Below, in pieces: positions 7,660-17,562 of a DNA stretch of 64,000 bases (position 1 is its first letter; each line of letters starts with the position of its first letter). Under the pieces are notes generated by a model. The model saw only the letters and a program-made list of their open reading frames with translations, did no database searches and was not told the origin of the DNA. The DNA comes from JAFGUF01 sp040883315 (GTDB lineage: Bacteria; Bacillota; Clostridia; Christensenellales; UMGS416): assembly GCA_040883315.1 (NCBI GenBank), contig JBFLKU010000012.1, forward strand, positions 124,001 to 188,000, given 5' to 3'. A program made the position numbers and the translations under genes.

Positions 7660-8757
7660 ATGGGATTAGGAAGCAAGAAAACTGCTATTAGAGTTGTGTT
7701 GATCAGCTTTTCTATAATAATATTTTTAGTGTTTGGATTTGTAATATACATTTATTTAAAGCTGGATAATATGTATCTTGATGAAAGCAAAGAGATGGAT
7801 TTAGAGCAAAGCATAGAAGACACAGAAACACCCATACCAGATGAGTCATACACACCACTACCTACTATTGATAGGAATTCCCTTCAAACTCCATTTGTAT
7901 CAATTGCACCAAAAACCAATGAGGACCTCGGCATAATAAACATAGCGGTTTTTGGAATGGACAATAGAAACAGATATACAATAGTAAGCGGCAGAAGCGA
8001 CGTAAACATGATATTGACTATTGACACAAAAAACCAGGAAGTACGGCTGACGTCATTTATCCGCGATACACTGGTATACATAGAAGAGCTGGAAGACTAC
8101 AACAGGCTAAACGCTGCAATAGTATATGCAAAAGGGCCGACCGGTGCTGTAGAATGCATAGAAAACGAATTTGGAATAGATATAGACTACTACATGGTAA
8201 CCAACTTTGTAGGAATGGCGAGAATAATAAACGCTGTAGGCGGCGTTAATGTATACATAAGCTCCGGTATAGCCGCAGACTGTGCTGATGCTATAAGAGA
8301 AATGAACCCGTTGATGGGATACAGCACAAACTCAAACTTAATATACAAAACAGGAAATGTAAATCTAAATGGTATTCAAGCTGTTGCATACATGCGCCAG
8401 CGAAAACGCGAAGGCGGATTCGCAAGAGACGACAAACAGAAGGAAGTGCTTCTAGCTGTAAGGGACAAGCTGCAAACCCTAAGCCTAGAAGAAATAAATG
8501 ATCTTCTTAATGTTGTGACTGACAACGTAAAAACGGATATGAGCCCCTTCCAGCTGGTTGAGATAACAAAATATTTATTCGACTATAGAGGATCCGACTA
8601 CACCACCATCAGAATGCCTTTGAATGATACATACTATGTTGGGTGGTACAAAAAAATGTCAGTTGTACACTATGAAAAAGACAAAAATCTTTATCCCCTT
8701 TATGATTTTATATATAAAGGAATATATCCATATGAAGAAAGTGATGAACCTAGTTAA
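7660..8757 (+). CDS. LytR-CpsA-Psr (LCP) family cell-wall ligase
   Basis: 365-residue membrane-anchored protein. A short cytoplasmic N-terminus is followed by one transmembrane helix (about residues 10-32), a Pro/Thr/Glu-rich linker, and an extracellular LCP domain. LCP signatures seen are NIAVFGMDNRN, GRSDVNMIL with its Arg/Asp pair, the TSFIRDT loop and the VNLNGIQAVAYMRQRK segment with the phosphate-contacting arginines. The family transfers undecaprenyl-linked teichoic acid or polysaccharide onto peptidoglycan. No wall-polymer genes are adjacent, so the polymer is unknown. Fits a Gram-positive envelope. Confidence 0.88.
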   Translation: MGLGSKKTAIRVVLISFSIIIFLVFGFVIYIYLKLDNMYLDESKEMDLEQSIEDTETPIPDESYTPLPTIDRNSLQTPFVSIAPKTNEDLGIINIAVFGMDNRNRYTIVSGRSDVNMILTIDTKNQEVRLTSFIRDTLVYIEELEDYNRLNAAIVYAKGPTGAVECIENEFGIDIDYYMVTNFVGMARIINAVGGVNVYISSGIAADCADAIREMNPLMGYSTNSNLIYKTGNVNLNGIQAVAYMRQRKREGGFARDDKQKEVLLAVRDKLQTLSLEEINDLLNVVTDNVKTDMSPFQLVEITKYLFDYRGSDYTTIRMPLNDTYYVGWYKKMSVVHYEKDKNLYPLYDFIYKGIYPYEESDEPS

Positions 8758-8782
8758 AATATAATATATATTGTGATATAAT
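8754..8782 (+). promoter_or_regulatory. Extended -10 promoter for radC operon
   Basis: TGATATAAT (8774-8782) is a TGn extended -10. A weak -35, TTAAAA (8754-8759), is 17 bases upstream and overlaps the end of the LCP gene. The radC ATG at 8805 follows after an AGGAGA ribosome site. Confidence 0.55.
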
Positions 8783-8804
8783 TAGGTCTGATTTAGGAGA
8801 CAAT

Positions 8805-9545
8805 ATGAGCAACACAACCCACGAAAACCACAGACAGAGAATGTATGAGCGTTATCAAAAATCCGGGCTGGACGGGTTTGCACCCCACGAAGTGCTGGAA
8901 CTGATGCTTTATTATGTTATTCCACGAAAGGATGTCAATCCTCTGGCACACGATTTAATAGATAGCTTCGGATCTTTTTCAAATGTTCTGGATGCACACC
9001 CTGGCGACCTGGCAAAAATAGTCGGAATCTCAGAAAGATCTGCAGTGTATTTGAATATGTTTCCTAAAATAATGCGTCTTTACAATACGCAAAAGGCACA
9101 ATCATCCAGACCTCTGGATTCAGTTGCAAAAGTTGTAGACTTCGCGCGAGATCTTTTCTATGGATGGAACAAAGAAGTTTTTTATCTTCTGTGTCTAGAT
9201 TCCAAGTGCTCACTTACCCAGTATGTTCAGATAAGCGTTGGTGAAACGGGCGGACTGCATGTGCACCCCAAAAAAGTGGTGGAATCTGCAATACGATATA
9301 ATAGCTCACAGGTGATTTTTGCACACAATCATCCTGCCGGAATGGTCACACCATCCGAAGAGGATATAACATTTACCAGAAGGCTGGCAGTCGTGATGTC
9401 CACCATCGATATACCTGTTGTAGACCATGTAATTGTAAATGATACTGCATCATATTCGTTTGCGAAGCACGGTAAGATGCAGCAAATAAACAAAGATGTG
9501 AATATACGTATCGCATCCCCAATAACAAAATATAAAATAGACTAA
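8805..9545 (+). CDS. radC: RadC-family JAB/MPN-domain protein
   Basis: 246 residues. An N-terminal helix-hairpin-helix-like region (about residues 20-95) is followed by a JAB/MPN metalloprotease-like domain with the motif AHNHPAG...D (His174, His176, Asp187) and an upstream glutamate at 124. All metal ligands are present. RadC was once thought to act in DNA repair; the true function is unsettled. In many Firmicutes radC sits next to maf and mreB; here it lies about 17 kb away from them and heads a run with yqeG, an endonuclease IV-like gene, a peptidase and efp. Confidence 0.9.
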   Translation: MSNTTHENHRQRMYERYQKSGLDGFAPHEVLELMLYYVIPRKDVNPLAHDLIDSFGSFSNVLDAHPGDLAKIVGISERSAVYLNMFPKIMRLYNTQKAQSSRPLDSVAKVVDFARDLFYGWNKEVFYLLCLDSKCSLTQYVQISVGETGGLHVHPKKVVESAIRYNSSQVIFAHNHPAGMVTPSEEDITFTRRLAVVMSTIDIPVVDHVIVNDTASYSFAKHGKMQQINKDVNIRIASPITKYKID

Positions 9546-9556
9546 AGGATAGATAA

Positions 9557-10057
9557 ATGAAAACAGCACAAAACAGATTTAAAAAAATATTCGACATAAC
9601 ACCAAAATATTTTAAAGACCAAAATATAAAAGGCATGCTTGTAGACATGGACAACACTCTGCTGCCATGGCATGAAGACAAGCTAAGCAGCGACGCTGTG
9701 ACATGGCTGAAAACTATTGAAAACAGCGGCATAAAAATATGTATAATCACAAACAGCCGCTTGCAAAGAACATCAACTGTTATAAAAGATACAAATTATG
9801 ATTTCATTCACACCGCATTTAAGCCCCTGCCCTTCAGCTTCGTAAAAGGAAGAAAGAAGCTAGGCGTTGAAAAAAATGAAATGTGCATAGTAGGCGACCA
9901 GATGATGACTGATGCATTAGGTGCAAAAATATATGGCTGTAGATGGATTGTTGTGGATCCAATATCTCCAAAAGAGCAAAAAGGAACTAGCATAAATAGA
10001 TTTTTAGAGAGACTGATTTTCCGCAGAGATGTAAGAGAAACATTCGATGAGCAATAG
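9557..10057 (+). CDS. yqeG: YqeG-family HAD phosphatase (subfamily IIIA)
   Basis: 166 residues with HAD motif I DMDNT (Asp30, Asp32), motif II around IITNS, and motif III-IV GDQMMTDALGA. Matches the YqeG/PGP-MtpA-like family, related to phosphatidylglycerophosphate phosphatases; the bacterial substrate is not established. It follows radC by 11 bases and its TAG stop falls inside the start of the next gene (11-base overlap), implying coupled translation with the endonuclease IV-like protein. Confidence 0.85.
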   Translation: MKTAQNRFKKIFDITPKYFKDQNIKGMLVDMDNTLLPWHEDKLSSDAVTWLKTIENSGIKICIITNSRLQRTSTVIKDTNYDFIHTAFKPLPFSFVKGRKKLGVEKNEMCIVGDQMMTDALGAKIYGCRWIVVDPISPKEQKGTSINRFLERLIFRRDVRETFDEQ

Positions 10058-10910
10058 AGAATACACGGTTTTTGGCCCTGCCGGAAATTCTGAAATGTTT
10101 TATAATGCTGGATATAAAAGGTCGGCACAAATGCCTGCCTTTTTGCATGAATTAGGGCTTAGCTGGTATGAGTACCCCTGCGGCAGAGGTGTGAATGTGG
10201 GCGATGAAACCGCAAAAGAGATTGGCGGCAATGCAAAGGAGCACAATATCGCCATGTCTGTACATGCACCATATTTTATCAACTTCGCAAACCCAGAAAA
10301 AGAAAAAAGAATCAATTCAACGAACTATCTCTTTCAGGCACTGACTTTAGCTAAGAAAATGAACGCACAAAGAGTTGTTTTCCACCCCGGCACCTGCAAA
10401 AAAATGAAAAGAGCACATGCAATGGAAATTCTGATGGAAGAGATGAAATTAGTAATCTCTGAGATTGATAATGCTGGGCTCGGCGACATTACTATCTGTC
10501 CTGAAACTATGGGCAAGAAAAACCAACTGGGCAATCTGAAGGAAGTGCTGGAAATCTGTCAGCTGGACGATAGAATAATTCCAACAATAGACTTCGGTCA
10601 TCTTCACGCCAGGCGGCAAGGCTCATTAAGGACAGAATACGACTTTTCAAAAGTGCTGGATGCCATAGAGGATAGAATAGGAATATACAGAGCCAAAAAC
10701 ATTCATATACATTTCAGTCATATCCAGTACACATCCGCCGGAGAAAGGCAGCACCTGACATTTGAAGACAAAGAATATGGCCCGTTCTTCATAAATCTGG
10801 CAAAACAGCTGGCAAAAAGGAAGATGACTGCGGTAGTTATTTCAGAGTCCAAGAACACAATGATTAAAGACTCTCTGGCTATGAAAAAGATGTATGAAAA
10901 TCTTTTATGA
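10047..10910 (+). CDS. Endonuclease IV-like TIM-barrel protein (AP endonuclease family 2)
   Basis: 287 residues of the xylose-isomerase-like/AP endonuclease family 2 TIM barrel. Metal-binding stretches seen are MSVHAPYFIN, RVVFHPGTC, ICPETMGK, TIDFGHLHAR, IHIHFSH and a late glutamate in VVISESK. These match the Nfo family, which cuts DNA 5' of abasic sites, though overall it resembles the more distant 'Nfo-like' members and could be a sugar-phosphate isomerase relative. The ATG overlaps yqeG by 11 bases; there is no separate promoter. Confidence 0.75.
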   Translation: MSNREYTVFGPAGNSEMFYNAGYKRSAQMPAFLHELGLSWYEYPCGRGVNVGDETAKEIGGNAKEHNIAMSVHAPYFINFANPEKEKRINSTNYLFQALTLAKKMNAQRVVFHPGTCKKMKRAHAMEILMEEMKLVISEIDNAGLGDITICPETMGKKNQLGNLKEVLEICQLDDRIIPTIDFGHLHARRQGSLRTEYDFSKVLDAIEDRIGIYRAKNIHIHFSHIQYTSAGERQHLTFEDKEYGPFFINLAKQLAKRKMTAVVISESKNTMIKDSLAMKKMYENLL

Positions 10911-10932
10911 TATACCATTATTGCATAATCTA

Positions 10933-10941
10933 TGATATAAT
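10933..10941 (+). promoter_or_regulatory. Extended -10 element before the Xaa-Pro peptidase gene
   Basis: TGATATAAT (10933-10941) is a TGn extended -10, 34 bases ahead of the peptidase ATG. No good -35 is visible at 16-18 bases upstream. It would let pepP-efp be transcribed apart from the radC run. Confidence 0.5.
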
Positions 10942-10974
10942 GATTAGGATATTTTTACAGGTGGGAATTAGGAT

Positions 10975-12045
10975 ATGAATTTTTCAAGAGTTAACAAGCT
11001 GATAACACAGGCAAACATAAATAACTGCTCTGGTTTCATGCTTAAAGACAGCAATAATATTAAGTATTTTAGTGGGTATACAGGCGAAGGTATAGCCATT
11101 ATTTCTGAGAACGGCTGCACTATAGTGACAGACGGCAGGTACACTGAGCAGGCTCAAAAGCAAGCTGATGGATTTGATGTTGTGGAATACAAAAGCGGTG
11201 AATATCTGGAAACCTTGTATAACACATGCGACAAGATGAATCTGGACGCTGTATGCTATGAAGCCGATGTTTTGTCATGTGACGAATTCAATACCATTAA
11301 GGCGGCTTTTGGCTCTATTAATTTAGTGCCTACAAAAGCTGTTGGCATGACAATACGAAAAATAAAAGATGAAGCCGAGCTGGAAATTATGAAAAAAGCT
11401 GCTGCTGTTACAGATGAGCTTTTAGAAATGGCATTTCTTCTTTCAAAACCAGGCGTATCAGAGCTGGATTTAGATGCAGAGCTTGCTTATCTGCTACGTA
11501 AAAAGTTTAAGGCAGAGTCAGCATTCGATACAATAGTGGCATCCGGCGAAAATGGCAGCATGCCCCATGCCTTCCCTACAGGAAGATCATTTAAAAAAGG
11601 CGACATGGTCACTTTGGATTTTGGTGCAGCACTGGAAGGATACAAATCGGACATGACCAGAACTTTTTCTATCGGCGAACCCAGCCCTAAAATGGCTGAG
11701 ATATATGAAATAGTAAGAGAAGCGCAGCAAATGGCGCAGGACGCATTAAAGCCCGGTATTGCCTGCAAAGATGTTGACGCAATTGCAAGAAATTTTATAG
11801 CTGAAAAAGGTTACGGTGAATATTTTGCTCACGGGCTAGGACACGGAGTTGGATTAAATATTCACGAATTCCCACGACTCGCTCCTACATCAAATGATAT
11901 TCTGCAGGAAAACATGGTGGTTACTGTAGAGCCTGGCATATATTTGCCCGGCATAGGCGGAGTGCGAATTGAAAACACATGTATTATAACCAAAGACGGC
12001 AGCAAATCTGTTTTTTCTGCCTCTACAGATATGGTAAAACTATAA
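10975..12045 (+). CDS. pepP: M24-family Xaa-Pro aminopeptidase
   Basis: 356-residue two-domain 'pita-bread' metallopeptidase. The N-terminal creatinase-like domain covers about residues 1-130. The catalytic M24 domain shows the five metal ligands: two aspartates in TLDFGAALEGYKSDMTRTF, the histidine of AHGLGHGVG, the glutamate of TVEPGIY and that of GVRIENT. Releases N-terminal residues that precede proline. Immediately upstream of efp with a 29-base gap, a pairing very common in Firmicutes and reminiscent of EF-P's own role on proline stretches. Confidence 0.9.
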   Translation: MNFSRVNKLITQANINNCSGFMLKDSNNIKYFSGYTGEGIAIISENGCTIVTDGRYTEQAQKQADGFDVVEYKSGEYLETLYNTCDKMNLDAVCYEADVLSCDEFNTIKAAFGSINLVPTKAVGMTIRKIKDEAELEIMKKAAAVTDELLEMAFLLSKPGVSELDLDAELAYLLRKKFKAESAFDTIVASGENGSMPHAFPTGRSFKKGDMVTLDFGAALEGYKSDMTRTFSIGEPSPKMAEIYEIVREAQQMAQDALKPGIACKDVDAIARNFIAEKGYGEYFAHGLGHGVGLNIHEFPRLAPTSNDILQENMVVTVEPGIYLPGIGGVRIENTCIITKDGSKSVFSASTDMVKL

Positions 12046-12074
12046 TAATTATTTTTAGAAAGGAATATTCATAA

Positions 12075-12632
12075 ATGGTTTCAGCAGGAGATTTTAAAAA
12101 GGGGATTACAATAGAGATGGATGGAAACATCTTTACTATCGTAGATTTTCAGCATGTTAAGCCCGGTAAAGGCTCTGCTTTTGTTAGAACAAAAATCAAG
12201 AACATAATTACAGGCTCAGTAGTTGAAAGAACATTCTCCCCTTCTGACAAATTTGTTAGAGCCCACATAGAAACAAAGGAGATGCAATATCTATACAGCG
12301 ACGGAGAACTGTATTATTTCATGGATAATGAAACATTCGAACAGCTTCCTCTAGGCTTTGAAAAGGTAGAAGATGCATTGCCGTTTATTCTAGAAAATAC
12401 TGATGTGCAAATCAAATTTTACAAGGGAGATGCTTTCAGCGTTGCACCGCCAAACTTTGTTATATTGGAAGTAACTGATACAGAGCCCGGCTTTAAAGGC
12501 GACACAGCATCAAACACCACAAAGCCCGCCACTTTGGAAACAGGATTCCAAATCAATGTTCCATTGTTTGTAAATATCGGTGATAAAGTAAGAATTGATA
12601 CACGTACCGGCGAATACATGGAAAGAGCATAA
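12075..12632 (+). CDS. efp: Elongation factor P
   Basis: 185 residues with the normal three-barrel layout. The modification loop HVKPGKGSAFVR carries the conserved lysine at position 32. EF-P binds stalled ribosomes between P and E sites and promotes peptide bonds at polyproline. The C-terminal signature around VRIDTRTGEYMERA is intact. No lysine-modifying EpmAB, rhamnosyl or YmfI-type gene is near. An AAAGGA ribosome site precedes the ATG. Last gene of the run, ending at a strong terminator. Confidence 0.97.
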   Translation: MVSAGDFKKGITIEMDGNIFTIVDFQHVKPGKGSAFVRTKIKNIITGSVVERTFSPSDKFVRAHIETKEMQYLYSDGELYYFMDNETFEQLPLGFEKVEDALPFILENTDVQIKFYKGDAFSVAPPNFVILEVTDTEPGFKGDTASNTTKPATLETGFQINVPLFVNIGDKVRIDTRTGEYMERA

Positions 12633-12650
12633 TATTTATTTGCAAAGCAA

Positions 12651-12680
12651 AATCGCTAGATTTTATCTAGCGATTTTTTT
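12651..12680. terminator. Bidirectional intrinsic terminator between efp and uvrA
   Basis: A perfect ten-base stem, AATCGCTAGA (12651-12660) and TCTAGCGATT (12666-12675), with loop TTTTA, is followed on the plus strand by a run of T. On the minus strand a shorter T run follows, so it can serve both converging genes. Confidence 0.9.
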
Positions 12681-12721
12681 ATTTTGTTTAAAATAATTTA
12701 TAATTTTAGAAGACTGGATAT

Positions 12722-15541
12722 TTATAAAATTTCTTTTAAAAACTGACCCGTGTAGCTTTTTTCGTGCTTTGCCACCTGTTCCGGCGTACCAATGCACACT
12801 ATCTCTCCGCCTTTATCTCCGCCTTCTGGTCCTAAATCTATTATGTAGTCGGCAGACTTTATCACCTCAAGATTGTGCTCAATAACGACAACAGTATTCC
12901 CGCTGTCTACCAACCTCTGTAAAATAGCCAGAAGATGCTCCACATCGGCAATATGTAGCCCGGTTGTAGGTTCATCCAGAATATATAGTGTTTGTCCTGT
13001 AGAGCGTTTTGAAAGCTCTGTAGCCAGTTTGATTCTTTGTGCTTCGCCGCCTGAAAGCTGAGTGGATGGCTGTCCGAGTTTTATATACCCCAGTCCTACT
13101 TCATATAATGTCTGTACTTTGCTCAGCACTCTTGGCACGTTTTTGAAAAAATCCATTGCGTCTTCTACTGTCATATCCAGCACATCGCTTATATTCTTGC
13201 CTTTATATTTCACAGCAAGTGTTTCGCTATTGTATCTCTTGCCTTTGCACACTTCGCAGGGAACGTATACATCCGGCAAAAAGTGCATCTCTATTTTTAT
13301 TATTCCGTCTCCTTGGCACGCTTCGCATCTGCCGCCCTTTACATTGAATGAAAATCTGCCCGATTTATATCCTTTTGATTTCGCATCAACTGTTTTTGCG
13401 AATAGCTCTCTAATCAAAGTAAACATTCCTGTATATGTGGCAGGATTCGATCTTGGTGTTCTGCCAATTGGAGACTGGTCAATGTCGATTACCTTGTCCA
13501 GCTTTTCAACACCCAATATTTCTTTATGCTTTCCAGCCTTTGTGTTTGCTCTGTTCAGCTGCTTTGCCAAAGATTTATACAGTATTTCATTCACCAGAGA
13601 CGACTTGCCGGAGCCGGAAACACCAGTGACACATGTGAACAGCCCAATAGGAATATCCACATTAATGCCTTTCAAATTGTTTTCTCCTGCACCTTGGATT
13701 TTTATGAAATTTCCTTTTTGAGTTTTTCTTCTTTGGGGCACATCAATTTTCCTAGTGCCTTTCAAAAACTGCCCTGTCAGCGACTCTTCACAGTTCATTA
13801 TATCGTTCACGTCGCCTTCAGCCACCACTTCTCCGCCGTGAACTCCTGGTCCCGGTCCCATATCAATGATATAGTCAGCGTGGCGCATAGTGTCTTCGTC
13901 ATGTTCAACAACTATCAATGTGTTTCCCAAATCTCTCAGTCTTTTTAATGTAGAGAGCAGCCTTAAATTATCTCTTTGATGAAGCCCAATGCTAGGCTCA
14001 TCCAATACATATAGCACTCCCATCAGGCTAGAGCCTATTTGGGTTGCCAGTCTGATTCTTTGTGCTTCACCGCCGGATAGCGTTGATGCGCTTCTAGCCA
14101 AGGTAAGGTAAGTAAGCCCAACATCTACTAGGAATGCCAGTCTTTCCTTCAGCTCTTTCATTATAGGGTCACTTATTATATGCTCATTTTCACTGAAAAC
14201 CATCTTCTCTATGTATTCAGATAAATCTATAATGGTCATATCGCAAAGCTCAGCAATGTCTTTGCCCTCTATTGTGACTGCCAGCGATTCCTTTCGCAGT
14301 CTTTTTCCGCCGCATGCTCTGCATGGTGTCTGGCTCATAAATGATTCGTAGTATTCTTTCATGCCTTGGGAATTTGTCTGTTTGTATCTTCTCTCTAGGC
14401 TGTTCATCAGCCCTTCATATGGATATTTATATGTTCCCTCGCCATGCTCATTTTTATATTTTATAGTCAATGCTTTTCCGTTTGTTCCATACAAAAGCAC
14501 GTCTTTTTGTTTTTTAGTCAGTTCGTTTAATGGCGTTTTTGTAGTAAACCCATATTCTTCGCCCAGCACTCGAAGTATGCTCATTCCGTAGCTATCCGCA
14601 GTGTTTTTCCATCCGCCTACGTTTATAGCCCCATCATCAATGGATAATGTCCAGTCTTTAATTGCAGCATCAGGATCCATTGTGTATACAGTTCCAAGCC
14701 CTAGGCATTCAGGGCATGCACCATATGGATTGTTGAAAGAAAACATACGAGGTGTAACCTCTTCCAGTGTTATTCCGCAGTCCACGCAGGCATAATTGCT
14801 TGAGAATTGTATTTCATCTCCATCAATTATCTTCACCTCAGCCAATCCCTTTGCCAGCTTCAATGCCAGCTCCATAGAGTCTGTCAGCCGTGTTTTTATG
14901 TCTTCTTTTTTCACCAGCCTGTCAACGACTACTTCAATGGTGTGCTTTTTATAGCGTTCCATGTTTATATCATCCTGAAGATCAACAATATCTCCGTCTA
15001 TTCTAGCACGAACATATCCATCCTTTTTCAGCGAATCAATCAGCTTTGTATATTCGCCTTTTCTTCCGCGAACAATAGGAGCAAGTATCATAAATTTTGT
15101 GCCTTCTTCCAGCTCCATCACTGCATCTATCATCTGGTCAATTGTCTGCTGCTGTATCGGCTTGCCGCATTGATGGCAGTGCACCTTCCCCACCCTTGCA
15201 TAAAGCAAACGCATATAGTCATATATTTCAGTAACAGTTCCAACAGTTGATCTTGGGTTTCTGCTGGTTGTTTTCTGGTCTATGGATATAGCAGGCGACA
15301 GACCTTGTATATTGTCAACGTCTGGTTTGTCCATTCTGCCCAAAAACTGCCTAGCATATGATGAGAGCGACTCAACATATTTTCTCTGCCCCTCTGCATA
15401 TATCGTATCAAATGCCAGTGATGACTTTCCAGAACCTGAAAGTCCTGTTATAACCACTAGCTTGTCTCTTGGTATATCTACATCTATATCTTTTAGATTG
15501 TGTTCTCTTGCTCCTCTAACGGATATTTTGTCTTTAATCAT
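12722..15541 (-). CDS. uvrA: Excinuclease ABC subunit A
   Basis: Damage-recognition ATPase of nucleotide excision repair, about 939 residues as usual. Two ABC modules are visible: Walker A GLSGSGKSS near the N-terminus with a second GVSGSGKSS, ABC signatures LSGGEAQRIRLA and LSGGEAQRIKLA, and zinc-finger cysteine pairs CHQCGKP, CVDCG and CEACQGDG. I choose the ATG at 15541 (MIKDKISV), which has GGAG six bases before it, over an in-frame ATG 15 bases upstream inside uvrB. It overlaps the uvrB stop by 8 bases, so uvrBA are coupled. Confidence 0.96.
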   Translation of the reverse strand: MIKDKISVRGAREHNLKDIDVDIPRDKLVVITGLSGSGKSSLAFDTIYAEGQRKYVESLSSYARQFLGRMDKPDVDNIQGLSPAISIDQKTTSRNPRSTVGTVTEIYDYMRLLYARVGKVHCHQCGKPIQQQTIDQMIDAVMELEEGTKFMILAPIVRGRKGEYTKLIDSLKKDGYVRARIDGDIVDLQDDINMERYKKHTIEVVVDRLVKKEDIKTRLTDSMELALKLAKGLAEVKIIDGDEIQFSSNYACVDCGITLEEVTPRMFSFNNPYGACPECLGLGTVYTMDPDAAIKDWTLSIDDGAINVGGWKNTADSYGMSILRVLGEEYGFTTKTPLNELTKKQKDVLLYGTNGKALTIKYKNEHGEGTYKYPYEGLMNSLERRYKQTNSQGMKEYYESFMSQTPCRACGGKRLRKESLAVTIEGKDIAELCDMTIIDLSEYIEKMVFSENEHIISDPIMKELKERLAFLVDVGLTYLTLARSASTLSGGEAQRIRLATQIGSSLMGVLYVLDEPSIGLHQRDNLRLLSTLKRLRDLGNTLIVVEHDEDTMRHADYIIDMGPGPGVHGGEVVAEGDVNDIMNCEESLTGQFLKGTRKIDVPQRRKTQKGNFIKIQGAGENNLKGINVDIPIGLFTCVTGVSGSGKSSLVNEILYKSLAKQLNRANTKAGKHKEILGVEKLDKVIDIDQSPIGRTPRSNPATYTGMFTLIRELFAKTVDAKSKGYKSGRFSFNVKGGRCEACQGDGIIKIEMHFLPDVYVPCEVCKGKRYNSETLAVKYKGKNISDVLDMTVEDAMDFFKNVPRVLSKVQTLYEVGLGYIKLGQPSTQLSGGEAQRIKLATELSKRSTGQTLYILDEPTTGLHIADVEHLLAILQRLVDSGNTVVVIEHNLEVIKSADYIIDLGPEGGDKGGEIVCIGTPEQVAKHEKSYTGQFLKEIL

Positions 15542-17495
15542 TTTCGTCTCCAACAATGCTCCTTATCATGTCTCTTATTTGTGCTGCTCTTTCAAAGTTC
15601 AATGCCTTGGCTGCATCTTCCATTTCCTTTTTCAGCATTTCGATATCTACATCCAGATATTTTTCTTCTGATTTTGCTGCGCTTTCATCGTCTACTATTT
15701 GTGATATTTCAATATCATAATTAAGCTCTTTTATTATTGTTTTCGGTGTTATTCCGTGTGCTCTGTTATATTCTACCTGCAGAGTGCGACGCCTGTTTGT
15801 CTCCTCAATAGCTGCCTGCATCGAGCCTGTCATATTATCTGCATACATTATAACTCTGCTCTCGCTGTTTCTGGCAGCACGTCCTATGGTCTGTATCAGT
15901 GATGTGGTAGAGCGAAGAAATCCTTCTTTATCTGCATCCAGTATAGCTACCAGAGCCACCTCCGGAAGGTCCAGTCCCTCGCGAAGCAGATTTATTCCAA
16001 CGACTACATCAAATACGCCTTTGCGTAGTTTCTTAAGTATTTCAATTCGCTCCAGTGTGGTGACATCGCTATGAAGATATTCCGCCTTGAAATTTAGATT
16101 AAGCAGATAATCACTTAATCTCTCTGACATTTTCTTTGTCAGCGTAGTTATCAGGCACCTGAATCCTTTGTTTATCGTTTCTCTTATTTCGCCTATCAGG
16201 TCATCAATTTGCCCTTCTATCGGCTTAACAATAACCTCAGGGTCTATCAGCCCTGTCGGTCTGATTATCTGTTCTACTATCTGCCCTGCTCTTTCCATCT
16301 CATATTTTGCGGGCGTTGCACTAATAAATATTGTCTGCCCGATTTTTTTGTTGAATTCTTCAAAAGTCAGTGGTCTGTTGTCGAATGCAGACGGCAGCCT
16401 GAACCCATAGTTTACAAGCGATTCTTTTCTGGATCTGTCCCCTGCATACATCGCACCAATCTGCGAAACTGTCATGTGGGATTCATCAATTATAAGCAAA
16501 AAATCATCTGGAAAATAGTCAATCAATGTATATGAAGGATCTCCGACATTTCTTTTATCAAAATACCTAGAATAGTTTTCTATGCCACTGCAGTATCCTA
16601 GCTCACGCATCATTTCGATGTCAAACATGGTGCGCTGCTGTATTCGCTGGGCCTCTATCAGCTTGCCTTCGTCTTCAAATTCTTTTATTTGTATTTTCAG
16701 GTCATGTTCGATATTCTCGATAGCCTCAGCCATGCTTTCTCTATTCATCACGTAGTGAGAAGCAGGGAAAATGGCAACGTGTTTTCTTTCATTCAAAACT
16801 CTTCCTGTTACTATTTCTATATCCGATATCTTCTCTATTTCATCTCCGAAAAACTCCACTCTAACAGCTTTTTCTGTAGTATATGATTGGAATATTTCCA
16901 GCACATCACCTCGAACTCTAAATGTGCCTCTTTCGAAAGCAATATCATTTCTTTCAAATTGTATCTCCACAAGCTTTTTAATGACCTCATCTCTGCTTTT
17001 TTGCATGCCAGGACGAAGTGAAATGCTCATATCCAAATACTCCTTTGGGTCACCCAAAGAATATATACAGGATACACTTGCCACCACTATCACGTCTCTG
17101 CGCTCCTGCAGGGATGATGTGGCAGAGTGGCGAAGTTTATCTATTTCATCATTTATTGATGCATCTTTTTCTATGTAGGTATCGCTGGACGGTACATATG
17201 CCTCCGGCTGATAATAGTCGTAGTAGCTAACGAAATATTCCACAGCGTTTTCCGGAAAAAATTGTCGAAATTCGCTGCAAAGCTGTGCAGCCAATGTCTT
17301 GTTGTGTGCAATCACCAGAGTTGGTCTCTGCACCTTCTCTATCACATTAGCTATTGTATATGTTTTTCCAGAGCCCGTTACTCCTAAAAGCACCTGAGAG
17401 GTCAATCCATTCTCTAGTCCCTCTGTCAGCTGAGCTATTGCTTTTGGCTGGTCGCCGGCCGGCTGAAAATCTGATTTTATTTTAAATCGGCTCAT
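15534..17495 (-). CDS. uvrB: Excinuclease ABC subunit B
   Basis: 653-residue helicase-like core of nucleotide excision repair. Seen are Walker A GVTGSGKTYT, the beta-hairpin region YVSYYDYYQPEAYVP, the DEAD-type IIDESHMT box, motif VI QTIGRAARN, and a C-terminal UVR motif (about residues 615-650) that binds UvrC. Starts at ATG 17495 after a GGGGAAAAT ribosome region. First gene of uvrBA; uvrC is not in the window. Confidence 0.96.
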   Translation of the reverse strand: MSRFKIKSDFQPAGDQPKAIAQLTEGLENGLTSQVLLGVTGSGKTYTIANVIEKVQRPTLVIAHNKTLAAQLCSEFRQFFPENAVEYFVSYYDYYQPEAYVPSSDTYIEKDASINDEIDKLRHSATSSLQERRDVIVVASVSCIYSLGDPKEYLDMSISLRPGMQKSRDEVIKKLVEIQFERNDIAFERGTFRVRGDVLEIFQSYTTEKAVRVEFFGDEIEKISDIEIVTGRVLNERKHVAIFPASHYVMNRESMAEAIENIEHDLKIQIKEFEDEGKLIEAQRIQQRTMFDIEMMRELGYCSGIENYSRYFDKRNVGDPSYTLIDYFPDDFLLIIDESHMTVSQIGAMYAGDRSRKESLVNYGFRLPSAFDNRPLTFEEFNKKIGQTIFISATPAKYEMERAGQIVEQIIRPTGLIDPEVIVKPIEGQIDDLIGEIRETINKGFRCLITTLTKKMSERLSDYLLNLNFKAEYLHSDVTTLERIEILKKLRKGVFDVVVGINLLREGLDLPEVALVAILDADKEGFLRSTTSLIQTIGRAARNSESRVIMYADNMTGSMQAAIEETNRRRTLQVEYNRAHGITPKTIIKELNYDIEISQIVDDESAAKSEEKYLDVDIEMLKKEMEDAAKALNFERAAQIRDMIRSIVGDEND

Positions 17496-17533
17496 ATTTT
17501 CCCCTATTTTGTCGAATGAACTATACTTTTGTC

Positions 17534-17562
17534 ATTATATCACATTAATCGTAAAATGTGAA
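17534..17562 (-). promoter_or_regulatory. Promoter of uvrBA
   Basis: On the minus strand TTCACA (17557-17562) is 14 bases upstream of the TG, and 17 upstream when measured to TATAAT (17534-17539); the extended -10 reads TGATATAAT (17534-17542). Good vegetative promoter, about 40 bases before the uvrB ATG. Confidence 0.65.

Noticed and set aside
13062..13721. Long plus-strand open frames across uvrA and uvrB
   Set aside because: They are antisense shadows with no ribosome sites and Ser/Leu/Cys-rich products unlike real proteins; uvrA and uvrB are certain.
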